Below are positions 49,261-56,819 of a stretch of DNA of 64,000 nucleotides, one piece after another. The notes beneath the pieces are model-generated. The model was given only the letters and a program-made list of their open reading frames with translations, searched no databases and was not told the origin of the DNA. Numbering within the stretch: position 1 is the stretch's first letter; each line of letters opens with the position of its first letter. Location: the NCBI RefSeq assembly GCF_036013935.1, contig NZ_CP107902.1, forward strand, positions 1,488,001-1,552,000. Reading direction: 5' to 3'. Made by a program: the position numbers and the translations under genes. The stretch is from Streptomyces sp. NBC_00461 (GTDB taxonomy: Bacteria; Actinomycetota; Actinomycetes; Streptomycetales; Streptomycetaceae).

Positions 49261-50021
49261 GCCGGCGATCCCAGGTCGCGGGTGAGATCGAGGCCGAGCA
49301 GCCGGTCCGCGTGGGCATAGGTCTCGAAGCGGGCGCCGTCCGGCAGCTCGGACACGGTCTCGACCCAGGTCAGCACATCGAGCACGGCGGGGACGTCCAA
49401 GTCGTCCTCCCATGCGGTACGGAGGCGTGCGCGCGCCTCGTCGGGAATGGGCCGTGACGGCTGCCGCGCCCAGGAGGCGACCGCTCGGCGCCAGCGTGCG
49501 AGGGTCGCCCGGGCCTCGTCCAGGGCGGCGGCGTCGAGCCGCACGGGCGTGCCGCGACGGTGGGAGAGCAGGGCCAGGCGCAGCACGTCGGGGGCGGCGC
49601 CCTCCAGGATGCCGGGCCCCTCCGGGTGAACGGGAGCGACGGCGATCCGGACGCCCTCGGGTGTGGCGTCGCCCTCCGCCGCGACATGGAGGACCTGCGC
49701 CTCACCCAGTCCGGTTCCGACGTCCCGCGTGTCCTCGAAGGGGCGGATGCCGAGCGTGACCACCCAGGCCCGTAGTTCCGCCTGATCCCGCTCAGCGGTC
49801 AGCACCCCCCACACGGGAGTGCCGCCGAGCTCCAGAGCACGCACGAGCAGGTCGGCGACCAGCAGCACCCGCAGGGAGCCGGTGCCGGACCCGGGCACAT
49901 GGACTTCGACCCGGGTCAGACCCCGCCGGGCGGGGGCGGCGTCGACGGACTCGCCGGTTCGGGCGTCGGTGATGTGCAGCACGGGCTGAGCGTAGGCGGG
50001 CGAACGTCCGCGCGCAGGCAT
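49257..50021 (-). CDS. cysteinyl-tRNA-synthetase-like protein lacking catalytic motifs
   Basis: A 254-residue protein I identify by pattern as a shortened relative of class I cysteinyl-tRNA synthetase. The segment ADLLVRALELGGTPVWGV sits where the early Rossmann helix would be, LRLALLSHRRGTPVRLDAAALDEARATLARW matches the post-KMSKS helical region, and WEDDLDVPAVLDVLTWV followed by LLGLDL matches the C-terminal anticodon-side bundle. The HIGH and KMSKS motifs and the zinc Cys residues are all absent, so aminoacylation is not possible. Coupled by a four-base overlap to the SixA-like gene. Confidence 0.65.
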   Translation of the reverse strand: MPARGRSPAYAQPVLHITDARTGESVDAAPARRGLTRVEVHVPGSGTGSLRVLLVADLLVRALELGGTPVWGVLTAERDQAELRAWVVTLGIRPFEDTRDVGTGLGEAQVLHVAAEGDATPEGVRIAVAPVHPEGPGILEGAAPDVLRLALLSHRRGTPVRLDAAALDEARATLARWRRAVASWARQPSRPIPDEARARLRTAWEDDLDVPAVLDVLTWVETVSELPDGARFETYAHADRLLGLDLTRDLGSPA

Positions 50022-50232
50022 CCGGCACGAACTTCGGACACAGTGGCGAAATTCAACAGGGTGCGCGGGGTGGGACGGTGACGCACGCGCGCGCGTGCCC
50101 GCGGCCTTCCCGCAGCAGGTCGTACCCGGACACCGGCCACCCCCACCTGAGCGACAGAGGCCGGGGAATCATCGCGCTCTCCCGGCCGTTGTCGGACGGG
50201 AGAGAAGGTCCACGAGGCGCAGGAGGCCCGGG

Positions 50233-50646
50233 GTGTACGGCGACGAGGCAACGATCCGCAAGATCCTTACCGAGTCCGGCGACACCTGGGCCGTGGTGGG
50301 TCTGTCGTCGAACCGGGCTCGCGCCGCATACGGCGTCGCCCAGGTACTGCAGCGCTTCGGCAAGCGTGTCGTGCCCGTCCACCCCAAGGCCGAGACGGTG
50401 CACGGCGAGCAGGGGTACGCCTCCCTCGCCGACATCCCCTTCGAGGTGGACGTCGTCGACGTCTTCGTGAACAGCGACCTGGCCGGTCCGGTCGCCGACG
50501 AGGCGGTGGCGAAGGGCGCCAAGGCCGTCTGGTTCCAGCTCGGCGTGATCGACGAGGCGGCGTACGACCGCACGCGCGCGGCGGGCCTGGACGTGGTCAT
50601 GGACCGCTGCCCCGCGATCGAGATACCCCGCCTCGGCCGGCCGTAG
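50233..50646 (+). CDS. CoA-binding domain protein (YccU type)
   Basis: A 137-residue single-domain protein of the CoA_binding_2 family, related to the CoA-binding part of succinyl-CoA synthetase. Marks are WAVVGLSSNRARAAYGVAQVLQRFG near residue 15, VHPKAETVHGEQGYASLADIP near 45 and AVWFQLGVIDEAAYDR near 95, closing with MDRCPAIEIPRL. It probably binds CoA or an acyl-CoA; the function is unknown. GTG 50233 is chosen because GGAGG lies six bases upstream. The longer upstream frame is unlikely to be coding. Confidence 0.9.
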   Translation: MYGDEATIRKILTESGDTWAVVGLSSNRARAAYGVAQVLQRFGKRVVPVHPKAETVHGEQGYASLADIPFEVDVVDVFVNSDLAGPVADEAVAKGAKAVWFQLGVIDEAAYDRTRAAGLDVVMDRCPAIEIPRLGRP

Positions 50647-50945
50647 GTCTTCGCCGGCTTCCTGCCCGGCGCCCTGCGGCGCGACGCCCGCGTCCCGCGT
50701 CCGGAGGCCACCCCTCGCTCCGCAACCGCCACAGCGTGGCCGCGCACAGCGCCAACACTGTGGACAACTCCGGTGGTCACACTGGTCTTCGCTGTGTACA
50801 GAGCGCTTGAAGGGCTGCCCAGGAACCACCCGGGCTTTGGTCAAAACTTCACATAGGGTCTTCTGCTCGACCTCTGTTGTTTTCTAATCTGCGACGTCGC
50901 ACGCACTGAAAACTTGTATTCACTTCGTGAGAGGCCGCTGAAAAT
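50647..50945 (+). other. spacer upstream of the APC permease, with palindrome at 50890
   Basis: About 300 bases. The right half is A/T-richer and must carry the permease promoter. A perfect 12-base palindrome TGCGACGTCGCA occupies 50890-50901, about 45 bases before the start codon, and is a candidate operator. Confidence 0.4.
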
Positions 50946-52583
50946 ATGGTGAGCGTCGAACAGACCTCCGCAGAACAGACCGGAAGTCCAGGCGGCCTCA
51001 GGAGGGACATCGGGCTGATCGGCCTGATGTGGGCCTCGGTGGGATCGATCATCGGCTCCGGCTGGCTGTACGGCGCCGAGAAGGCGGTCGGGGCGGCCGG
51101 CCCCGCGGCGATCATCTCGTGGGTGATCGGCACGGTGGCCATCGTCCTGCTGGCCCTTGTGCACGCCGAGCTCGGCGGCATGTTCCCGGTGGCCGGAGGC
51201 ACGGCGCGCTATCCGCACTACGCCTTCGGCGGCCTGGCCGGCATGTCCTTCGGCTGGTTCTCCTGGCTGCAGGCAGCGACGGTGGCGCCGATCGAGGTCG
51301 AGGCCATGATCGGCTACGCCGGTCACTGGAGCTGGGCGCAGGGCCTGGAGCACAAGGACCAGACACTGACCACGTCCGGTCTCGTCACGGCCGTGCTCCT
51401 CATGGCCGTCTTCGTCGCGATCAACTTCTTCGGTGTACGCGCCCTCGCGCACACCAACAGCGCCGCCACCTGGTGGAAGATCGCCGTTCCGCTCGGCGCG
51501 ATCTTCGTCATCGCGATCGGCAACTTCCACCCCGCGAACTTCACCTCGGAGGGCTTCGCCCCGTTCGGCGCGAAGGGCGTGCTCAGCGCCATCAGCGAGA
51601 GCGGCATCATCTTCGCGCTGCTCGGCTTCGAACAGGCCATCCAACTGGCGGGCGAGAGCCGCAATCCGAAGCGTGACCTGCCCCGGGCGACCCTCGGCTC
51701 GGTCGCGATCGGCGCGGTCATCTACATCCTGCTGCAGATCGTGTTCATCGCCGCCCTGCCGCACAGCACCTTCGCGAAGGGCTGGGACCACCTCGACTTC
51801 CCGGGCATCAGCGGCCCCTGGGCGGGCCTTGCGACCCTGGTGGGTCTGGGCTGGCTCGCGATCGTTCTCTACGCGGACGCCATCATCTCCCCCGGTGGCA
51901 CCGGCCTGATCTACACCACCGCCACCTCCCGCGTCTCCTACGGTCTGGCCAAGAACGGCTACGCGCCGAAGATCTTCGCCCGCACCGACCGCCGCGGCGT
52001 GCCGTGGTTCGGCCTGATCATCTCCTTCGTGACCGGCGTGGTCTGCTTCCTGCCCTTCCCGAGCTGGCAGCAGCTGGTCGGCTTCATCACCTCGGCGAGC
52101 GTGCTGATGTACGCGGGCGCGCCCCTGGCGTACGGGGTCTTCGCCGACCGGCTGCCGCACCACGAGCGCCCGTACCGGCTGCCCGCCGGCAAGGTCATCT
52201 CCCCGCTGTCGTTCTTCGTGGCGAACCTGATCATCTACTGGGCCGGCTGGGACATCCTGTGGCGGCTCGGTATCGCCGTCGTCCTCGGCTATCTGCTGCT
52301 CGGCGGCTACGCCCTGTGGTCCAACGCCACGAACCAGCCCGACGCGCCCCGTATGGACTTCAAGGCCGCCCAGTGGCTGCCGGTCTACCTGCTGGGCATG
52401 GGCGTCATCTCCGCGCAGGGCGGCTTCGGCGGCACGGGCAACATCGGCCTGTGGTGGGACATGCTGGTCATCGCCGTGTTCTCGCTGGTCATCTACTACT
52501 GGGCCCGGGCGACCGCGTCCCGGACCGAGCAGATCGAGCAGAGCATCGAAGAGGTCGTGGTCACCGACGCTCCCGCGCACTGA
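50946..52583 (+). CDS. APC-family amino acid permease
   Basis: A 545-residue membrane protein with about twelve transmembrane segments. It begins RRDIGLIGLMWASVGSIIGSGWLYG, with the GS[IG]xGSG substrate-binding stretch in the first unwound helix, and has an EAMIGYAG region, the GFEQAIQLAGESRNPKRDLPRA loop after segment 6 typical of APC proteins, and SRVSYGLAKNGYAPKIF after segment 8. The final 30 residues are a hydrophilic cytoplasmic tail. Substrate not evident. A very strong terminator follows the gene. Confidence 0.92.
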   Translation: MVSVEQTSAEQTGSPGGLRRDIGLIGLMWASVGSIIGSGWLYGAEKAVGAAGPAAIISWVIGTVAIVLLALVHAELGGMFPVAGGTARYPHYAFGGLAGMSFGWFSWLQAATVAPIEVEAMIGYAGHWSWAQGLEHKDQTLTTSGLVTAVLLMAVFVAINFFGVRALAHTNSAATWWKIAVPLGAIFVIAIGNFHPANFTSEGFAPFGAKGVLSAISESGIIFALLGFEQAIQLAGESRNPKRDLPRATLGSVAIGAVIYILLQIVFIAALPHSTFAKGWDHLDFPGISGPWAGLATLVGLGWLAIVLYADAIISPGGTGLIYTTATSRVSYGLAKNGYAPKIFARTDRRGVPWFGLIISFVTGVVCFLPFPSWQQLVGFITSASVLMYAGAPLAYGVFADRLPHHERPYRLPAGKVISPLSFFVANLIIYWAGWDILWRLGIAVVLGYLLLGGYALWSNATNQPDAPRMDFKAAQWLPVYLLGMGVISAQGGFGGTGNIGLWWDMLVIAVFSLVIYYWARATASRTEQIEQSIEEVVVTDAPAH

Positions 52584-52616
52584 CCCGACCGTCCCCGACC
52601 TGACTGCTCCTGACCC

Positions 52617-52656
52617 GGCCCGTCGGCCACGGCTCCCCTGCCGTGGCCGACGGGCC
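52617..52656 (+). terminator. strong terminator after the permease gene
   Basis: Perfect 17-base arms at 52617-52633 and 52640-52656 around a six-base loop TCCCCT, 34 bases past the stop. Confidence 0.85.
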
Positions 52657-52673
52657 ATCGTCATCATGCTCGG

Positions 52674-52841
52674 GTGGCCGCCGCCCCCTCCAACTCCCCC
52701 TCAGACGTGTACCACGGCACGTAGTCGGGCGACGCCTACCGCGCGGGCACCACGCCGGCCCGGCTGCGCCGCCTGTTCGAATCCCCCGCCGCGGCGGCCG
52801 CGTTCGCGGAGCAGTACCTCGGCGAGAGCTCCACGTCCTGA
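52674..52841 (+). pseudogene. short open frame interrupted by TAG
   Basis: From GTG 52674 a 56-codon frame has good streptomycete codon use but an in-frame TAG at codon 17. The part after it (SGDAYRAGTTPARLRRLFESP, then an Ala-rich stretch and EQYLGESSTS) looks like the C-terminus of a small helical protein. It is unknown; a broken small gene is the simplest reading. Confidence 0.3.
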
Positions 52842-52924
52842 CGGGGCGACAGAAGGCGCCGATCGCGCTACACCGTCCCTAGGGCATCCAACGGGGGACG
52901 CTCACAGCACGGGCGGTGGTCGAC

Positions 52925-53560
52925 ATGCCATTCCTGCAAGGAGACGTGAACGTCAAGCAGATCGACGCGACGCGGTGGCGTCTGATGGAGCCCGTGGAGT
53001 ACGAGGGCCGGGACGAGTCGTTCACCGTCCCGACCGACTTCTGCACCGACTTCGCCTCGGTCCCGACCGTCTTCGTGTGGCTGATTCCGCGATACGGCGT
53101 CTACACCAAGGCCGCGATCCTGCACGACTACCTCTGCGAGAGGCATCCCGTGAGCCGCAGGGACGCCGACGGCATCTTCCGCCGCGCCCTGCGCGAGCTG
53201 GGTGTCTCGGTGCTGCGCCGGTGGATGATGTGGGCGGCCGTCCGGGCGGGCGGCCACTGGTCCGGTGCCGGGGTGGGGCAGGGGGCACTGTGGCTGCTGG
53301 TGGCGGTGCCCGCCGCGGCGTTCCTCGCGATCCCCGCGCTGGTCGTGACCGTGTGGCTGGCCCTCTTCCTGGCCCTCGAATGGCTCGTGTACGCCGTCAC
53401 CCCGCCCCGCGTCGCTCCTCCGGCCAACCGGCCCCGCTTCACCGGCGCACCGAGCAGGGAGGGCGAGGCGGACAAGGGCGGGCTGCCGGGGGCCGCACCG
53501 GGCACACCGGATCCGTGCGTACCGGATCCGGGCGCACCGGGAGAACCCGAACCGGCGTGA
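52925..53560 (+). CDS. DUF1353 domain protein with C-terminal membrane segment
   Basis: A 211-residue protein. The DUF1353 domain at residues 8-105 has the signature FTVPTDFCTDFASVPTVF near 38 and AAILHDYLCERHPVSRRDAD near 62, with the conserved Asp and His suggesting a metal or hydrolase site. A hydrophobic double segment at about 123-157 anchors it, and a Pro-rich cytoplasmic or external tail follows. DUF1353 is common in phages and actinobacteria but has no firm function. ATG 52925 is used; GTG 52916 is a possible alternative. Confidence 0.8.
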   Translation: MPFLQGDVNVKQIDATRWRLMEPVEYEGRDESFTVPTDFCTDFASVPTVFVWLIPRYGVYTKAAILHDYLCERHPVSRRDADGIFRRALRELGVSVLRRWMMWAAVRAGGHWSGAGVGQGALWLLVAVPAAAFLAIPALVVTVWLALFLALEWLVYAVTPPRVAPPANRPRFTGAPSREGEADKGGLPGAAPGTPDPCVPDPGAPGEPEPA

Positions 53561-53562
53561 CC

Positions 53563-53922
53563 TCAGTCGTGCAGCGGCCGGTCGCTCAGCCTGTGGTCCG
53601 CGACCTTCAACGCCTCGTCCACCAGCCGCCGCAGGTGCCCGTCCCGCAGTGAGTAGATCACCCGCCGTCCCTCCTTGCGCGTGTTCACCAGACCCGCGAG
53701 CCGCAGCCGCGCCAGGTGCTGGCTGACCGCCGGCCGGGCCGCCCCGCACGCCTCCGTGAGCGTCGTGACGTCGGCCTCGCCGCCGGTCAGGGCATGCAGC
53801 AGGGTCAGGCGGGTGCGGTCACCGAGGAGCGCGAGGAGTTCGGCGGCGAGTGCGAACTGCTCCTCGCCCGGGGTGCGCGGATGCGCATCGTGCGCAGGTG
53901 ATAGGTGCATGCGTGCGCTCAT
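53563..53922 (-). CDS. ArsR/SmtB-family metal-responsive repressor
   Basis: A 119-residue winged-helix repressor. FALAAELLALLGDRTRLTLLHALTGGEADV leads into LTEACGAARPAVSQHLARLRLAGLVNTRKEGRRVIYSLRDGHLRRLV. The His-rich N-terminus (HLSPAHDAHP) and the C-terminal helix with DHRLSDRPLHD supply His and Asp residues like those of zinc sensors of the NmtR/CzrA type. It is divergent from a cation-efflux gene, the expected target. An approximate inverted repeat (TGTGCG / CGCACG, 53913-53930) covers its start region. Confidence 0.9.
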   Translation of the reverse strand: MSARMHLSPAHDAHPRTPGEEQFALAAELLALLGDRTRLTLLHALTGGEADVTTLTEACGAARPAVSQHLARLRLAGLVNTRKEGRRVIYSLRDGHLRRLVDEALKVADHRLSDRPLHD

Positions 53923-53983
53923 ACGCACATAATGGCCTCGTGGGCGCCGCGCGTCCACACCCGCGCACCGGAAGGGGACCCAC

Positions 53984-55036
53984 GTGAGCGACCGGCACCA
54001 CGCACACCACGAGCACCACGCACACCCGCGTCGGCACACCCACCCCTCCCCCGGCCTGCGCCATCGGCTCGGCCATCTCCTCACCCCCCACTCCCACGAG
54101 AGTGCCGACAAGCTCGATGCGGCCCTGGAGTCCTCTGCCCGCGGAATGCGCGCGCTGTGGGTCTCGCTGACCGTCCTCGGAGTGACGGCGCTGGTGCAGG
54201 CCGCCGTGGTCGCCGTGTCCGGATCGGTGGCTCTGCTCGGCGACACGGTGCACAACGCGGCGGACGCACTGACCGCGGTACCGCTGGGAATCGCCTTCGT
54301 GCTGGGGCGTCGGGCGGCCACACGGCGGTTCACCTACGGCTACGGGCGGGCCGAGGACCTCGCGGGCATCGCGATCGTGCTCACCATCGCCGCGTCGGCG
54401 GCGTTCACGGCCTGGGCGGCGGTGGAGCGGCTGCTCGATCCGCGTCCCGTCGCACACGTACCGGCCGTGGCGGTGGCCGCACTGGCGGGATTCGTCGGAA
54501 ACGAGTGGGTGGCCCGGTACCGGATCCGGGTGGGCCGCGCGATCGGCTCGGCCGCACTGGTCGCCGACGGGCTGCACGCCCGTACGGACGGATACACCTC
54601 ACTGGCCGTGCTGCTGGGCGCCGGGGGCTCGGCGCTGGGGTGGCAACTGGCCGACCCGGTCGTCGGGTTGGCGATCACGGCCGCCATCGCGCTCGTGCTG
54701 CGGGACGCGGCGCGCGAGGTGTTCCGGCGCGTGATGGACGCCGTCGACCCGGAGTTGGTGGACCGGGCCGAGGGGGCGCTGCGCGAGGTGCCGGGCGTGC
54801 GGGCGGTCGGTGAGCTGCGGCTGCGCTGGATCGGGCACCGGCTGCGGGCCGAGGTCGCGGTGGCGGTCGACGGCGAGGCGACCGTGCGCGAGGCGCACGC
54901 GATCGCCGTCGAGGCCGAACACGCGCTGCTGCACGCCGTACCGAAGCTGACCGCGGCCCTGGTGCACGCCGATCCGGCGCCGGCCCCGGGCCAGGAGGAC
55001 CCCCATCTGGCCCTGGCGCATCACGCCACTCGCTAG
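53984..55036 (+). CDS. cation diffusion facilitator (zinc-type) exporter
   Basis: A 350-residue CDF transporter. A His-rich cytoplasmic N-terminus (HHAHHEHHAHPRRHTH) is followed by six transmembrane segments. The metal site residues are present in LLGDTVHNAADAL (segment 2) and in ADGLHARTDGY (segment 5), each with the DxxxD or HxxxD pattern. A cytoplasmic ferredoxin-like domain occupies residues 255-330. It exports zinc or a similar divalent cation and is probably repressed by the divergent ArsR protein. GTG start 53984 is preceded by GGAAGGGG. Its TAG stop is part of a CTAG that borders a small transposon derivative. Confidence 0.93.
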   Translation: MSDRHHAHHEHHAHPRRHTHPSPGLRHRLGHLLTPHSHESADKLDAALESSARGMRALWVSLTVLGVTALVQAAVVAVSGSVALLGDTVHNAADALTAVPLGIAFVLGRRAATRRFTYGYGRAEDLAGIAIVLTIAASAAFTAWAAVERLLDPRPVAHVPAVAVAALAGFVGNEWVARYRIRVGRAIGSAALVADGLHARTDGYTSLAVLLGAGGSALGWQLADPVVGLAITAAIALVLRDAAREVFRRVMDAVDPELVDRAEGALREVPGVRAVGELRLRWIGHRLRAEVAVAVDGEATVREAHAIAVEAEHALLHAVPKLTAALVHADPAPAPGQEDPHLALAHHATR

Positions 55037-55197
55037 TGCCGCAACAGGCAACGTTCGCCCCGTCGCGACGCCCGGCACGCACTCTCACCGCACCGGCCGA
55101 AAGCCCAAGTACGTCCAGTACGAGGACTTCCGGCCGGCACGCCGAGAGCACGCACCGGACGCCGCTCCTTGACGGGCAAACGTTCCCTGCCGCGGCA
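55037..55197. mobile_element. 161-base MITE-like element flanked by CTAG
   Basis: Ends are inverted repeats of about 30 bases (left from TGCCGCAACAGGCAACGTT, right reading inward TGCCGCGGCAGGGAACGTT, both continuing to GCCC and CGTC). CTAG occurs on both sides (55033-55036 and 55198-55201) as a four-base target duplication. An internal frame TGRKPKYVQYEDFRPARRE may be a transposase fragment, and the inside also forms a hairpin. It cannot move without a transposase from elsewhere. Confidence 0.75.
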
Positions 55198-55201
55198 CTA
55201 G

Positions 55202-55545
55202 GTGTATTGACCCGCAGCGTTGTTGACGCGGGTGATGGCTGGCTGGCCGCCGAGTGCGGGGACGGCTGGGGCGGTCGATGAGTCCGCTCGCGCCCTCGGA
55301 GTGCCGGCGCCGGATCCACTTGTGGGCGGTGGGACGGGAGATGCCCATCTCGGCTGCGACGTGCGCGACGGGACGGCCGGAGCGCACACGTTCGACGAGC
55401 AGTCGCCTGCCGTGAACGGTCAGCCGGGCATTACGGTGGGACACGAAGGCCTCCGTGCGGTGAAGATTCGACACCTCCACCACACACGGGGGCCTTCGCC
55501 ATGATCAAGCCCGGCCCGCGTTAACAACGCTCGTGATCAATACAC
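55202..55545 (-). mobile_element. internally deleted IS481-family element flanked by CTAG
   Basis: A 344-base element with imperfect terminal inverted repeats of about 34 bases (GTGTATTGA outermost, then AGCGTTGTT and ACGCGGG), and CTAG at both borders (55198-55201 and 55546-55549). It contains only the N-terminal part of an IS481 transposase. IS481 elements are known to insert at CTAG-containing targets. Directly abuts the 161-base element, sharing the middle CTAG. Confidence 0.78.
55247..55444 (-). pseudogene. N-terminal fragment of an IS481-family transposase
   Basis: From GTG 55444 it reads SHRNARLTVHGRRLLVERV, GRPVAHVAAEMGISRPTAHKWIRRR, SGLIDRPSRPRT, which is the helix-turn-helix and linker of IS481 transposases. 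The DDE catalytic domain is gone and the frame runs out into the element end. Confidence 0.8.
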
Positions 55546-56100
55546 CTAGGCGCCGAGCCCCTCCAGCACGACCGCGCCCGGCAGTTGCGCGAACGCCTTT
55601 CCCGGCACCAGCAGTTTGCCGCGTCGGCGGCCGCTGCCCACCAGGACGTACGGGAGGTCGACGACGGCCGAGTCGACCAGCACCGGCCAGCCGTCCGGGA
55701 GCCCGATCGCGGTGATACCGCCGTACTCCATTCCGGTCTCCCCCGTCGCGGTGTCCATGGACGCGAACGAGGCCTTGCGGGCGCCGAGTTGGCGGCGGAC
55801 GACGCCGTTGACGTCGACCCGGGTGGTGGAGAGCGCGACGCACGCGGCCAGGGTCGTCTCACCGCCCCGCCTGCCGGCCACCACCACGCAGTTCGCCGAC
55901 CGCTCGAGCAGTTCCCGCCCGTAGTGCTCCACGAAGACGGCGGTGTCGGCCCACCGGGGGTCGGTGTCGACGTAGACGATCTGCTCGGCGGGGACGCTGC
56001 CGCGCCAGTCGCGTACGGCGGCGGCGACCGGGGCGGTCAGTTCGTCGAGGGCGTCGGGAGCGGGGATGGCGATGTCGAAGTGTCCGAGGGGCGCGTCCAT
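55546..56100 (-). CDS. YbaK/aminoacyl-tRNA deacylase domain protein
   Basis: A 184-residue protein of the YbaK/ProX editing family, which hydrolyses mischarged aminoacyl-tRNA such as Cys-tRNA(Pro). The family pattern VDTDPRWADTAVFVEHYG, NCVVVAGRRGGETTLAACVALSTTRVDVNGVVRRQLGARKASFAS near residues 70-115, and EYGGITAIGLPDGWPVLVDSAV near 125 is clear, including the conserved Lys of RKASF. It ends at a TAG that is part of the CTAG next to the IS481 derivative, so its last residue is unaffected. Confidence 0.9.
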   Translation of the reverse strand: MDAPLGHFDIAIPAPDALDELTAPVAAAVRDWRGSVPAEQIVYVDTDPRWADTAVFVEHYGRELLERSANCVVVAGRRGGETTLAACVALSTTRVDVNGVVRRQLGARKASFASMDTATGETGMEYGGITAIGLPDGWPVLVDSAVVDLPYVLVGSGRRRGKLLVPGKAFAQLPGAVVLEGLGA

Positions 56101-56131
56101 GACGGCACGCTAACAGGGCGCCGGGGCGCGC

Positions 56132-56722
56132 TCAGGGGACGGGCGGGACCGACACCGCCAGCACGAACTGTGCCGGGACGTCGCCCTGATTGCCGTAGGT
56201 GTGCGGGGCGTTGGCCTCGAAGGTGACGCTCGCGCCGGCCGGGACGCGGTGCTCGGCACCCTCGACGGTGAGGGTCAGCTCACCCGCGGTGACGTGGGCG
56301 ATCTCGACCGTGCCCACGGGGTGCGGGTCCGAACTGCTGCTGTCCCCCGGCATCAGAAGCCATTCCCACATCTCCAGCGGGCCGGGCGCCTCGGTGCCCG
56401 CGAGGAGGCGGCTGTAGCTGCCGGCCTCCGTGTGCCACAGCCGCACCACCTGGTCGGCCGGGACGACCCGCACCTTCGGGCCCTGCTCGTAGTCCAGCAG
56501 CGTGGTGATGCTGATCCCGAGCGCGTCGCCGATCTTGACGACCGTACCGATGCTCGGGTTGGTGCGCGCCTGCTCGATCTGGATGAGCATGCCTCGGCTG
56601 ACGCCGGCGCGGGCGGCGAGCGCGTCAAGAGTGAAGCCGCGCTCGTTGCGCCAGCGCTTGACGTTGCGCGCCAGGGACTGGGTCAGCAGGTCGAGGTCCG
56701 ACACGTTCCGTCCAATATCCAT
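56132..56722 (-). CDS. XRE-family regulator with cupin domain
   Basis: A 196-residue regulator. The XRE helix-turn-helix (residues 15-70) has RNVKRWRNERGFTLDALAARAGVSRGMLIQIEQARTNPS, and a cupin-2 domain follows at about 100-190 (GTVEIAHVTAGELTLTVEGAEHRVPAG, then PHTYGNQG). ATG 56722 is preferred; an in-frame TTG at 56737 would add five residues. Such proteins sense small metabolites, and the divergent EamA transporter is the likely target through the CCAATAT repeats in the spacer. Confidence 0.9.
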   Translation of the reverse strand: MDIGRNVSDLDLLTQSLARNVKRWRNERGFTLDALAARAGVSRGMLIQIEQARTNPSIGTVVKIGDALGISITTLLDYEQGPKVRVVPADQVVRLWHTEAGSYSRLLAGTEAPGPLEMWEWLLMPGDSSSSDPHPVGTVEIAHVTAGELTLTVEGAEHRVPAGASVTFEANAPHTYGNQGDVPAQFVLAVSVPPVP

Positions 56723-56745
56723 GTACCGCTGGGCCAATATTTTGG
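56712..56745. promoter_or_regulatory. CCAATAT direct repeat upstream of the XRE-cupin gene
   Basis: CCAATAT occurs at 56712-56718 and 56734-56740, exactly 22 bases apart (two helical turns). The second copy is part of CCAA-TATT-TTGG, a perfect four-base inverted repeat. It lies over the XRE-cupin start and in the divergent promoter, typical of autoregulated control. Confidence 0.45.
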
Positions 56746-56819
56746 ATGACAGGGTTCACTTTGCTGAACTACGGTGTGGTGGACCCGATCGTTCACCGAA
56801 CTGTACTGCGAGGTGACCC

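Noticed and set aside
50083..50098. GCACGCGC/GCGCGTGC palindrome as operator
   Set aside because: Pure alternating GC sequence that arises readily in such DNA; no promoter context.
50841..52667. 608-residue open frame antisense to the APC permease
   Set aside because: Highly charged mirror of a membrane protein, not a gene.
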